In this document: positions 36,836-36,840 of the stretch, one piece after another
How the letters are laid out: each line of letters starts with the position of its first letter
How positions within the stretch are numbered: the stretch's first letter is position 1
Assembly (NCBI GenBank): GCA_945827785.1
Contig: CALZOR010000013.1
Location: forward strand, 1 to 36,840
Source: an uncultured Bacteroidales bacterium
GTDB taxonomy: Bacteria; Bacteroidota; Bacteroidia; Bacteroidales; UBA932
DNA: 36,840 nucleotides
Direction of reading: 5' to 3'
The notes under the pieces: model-generated
What the model saw: the letters and a program-made list of their open reading frames with translations, nothing else
Database searches by the model: none
Told to the model about the DNA's origin: nothing
Made by a program: the position numbers and the translations under genes

Positions 36836-36840
36836 CGTAG

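Noticed and set aside
1-36840. CRISPR array, transposase, phage or toxin-antitoxin module
   Set aside because: No regularly spaced direct repeats, no transposase/integrase motifs and no paired small toxin-antitoxin ORFs recognised when reading the ORFs and intergenic regions

Overview
The window is a gene-dense Bacteroidales-like chromosomal segment, judged from L28-L33-DUF4295-FtsY order, TAnnTTTG promoter boxes and DUF/FimA-family content. Most of it is housekeeping: the nth 3' end, an RluA-type pseudouridine synthase, a DMT transporter, a flavodiiron protein, a DUF389 protein, glpK-glpF, a nucleoside kinase, a Na+/H+ antiporter, glnS, yicC, tRNA-Leu(CAG), deoC, a radical SAM protein, an amidohydrolase, a DUF4296 lipoprotein, pheT, ftsY, DUF4295-rpmG-rpmB, lepB, rplT-rpmI-infC-thrS, a DUF4199 protein and a GT2 glycosyltransferase. 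The main accessory content is a five-gene minus-strand cluster (about 16.66-22.43 kb) resembling a FimA/Mfa type V pilus locus: FimB/Mfa2-like anchor, FimA-like fimbrillin, DUF3868/OmpA-like protein, DUF3575 protein, and a first gene encoding a large lipoprotein with an HELAH zincin motif. Other points worth checking are an apparent AUC start codon for infC, a shared inverted-repeat motif after two unrelated genes, three tandem hairpins at the right edge, and a large uncharacterised EF-hand-like membrane protein. No CRISPR array, transposase, phage or toxin-antitoxin module was recognised.
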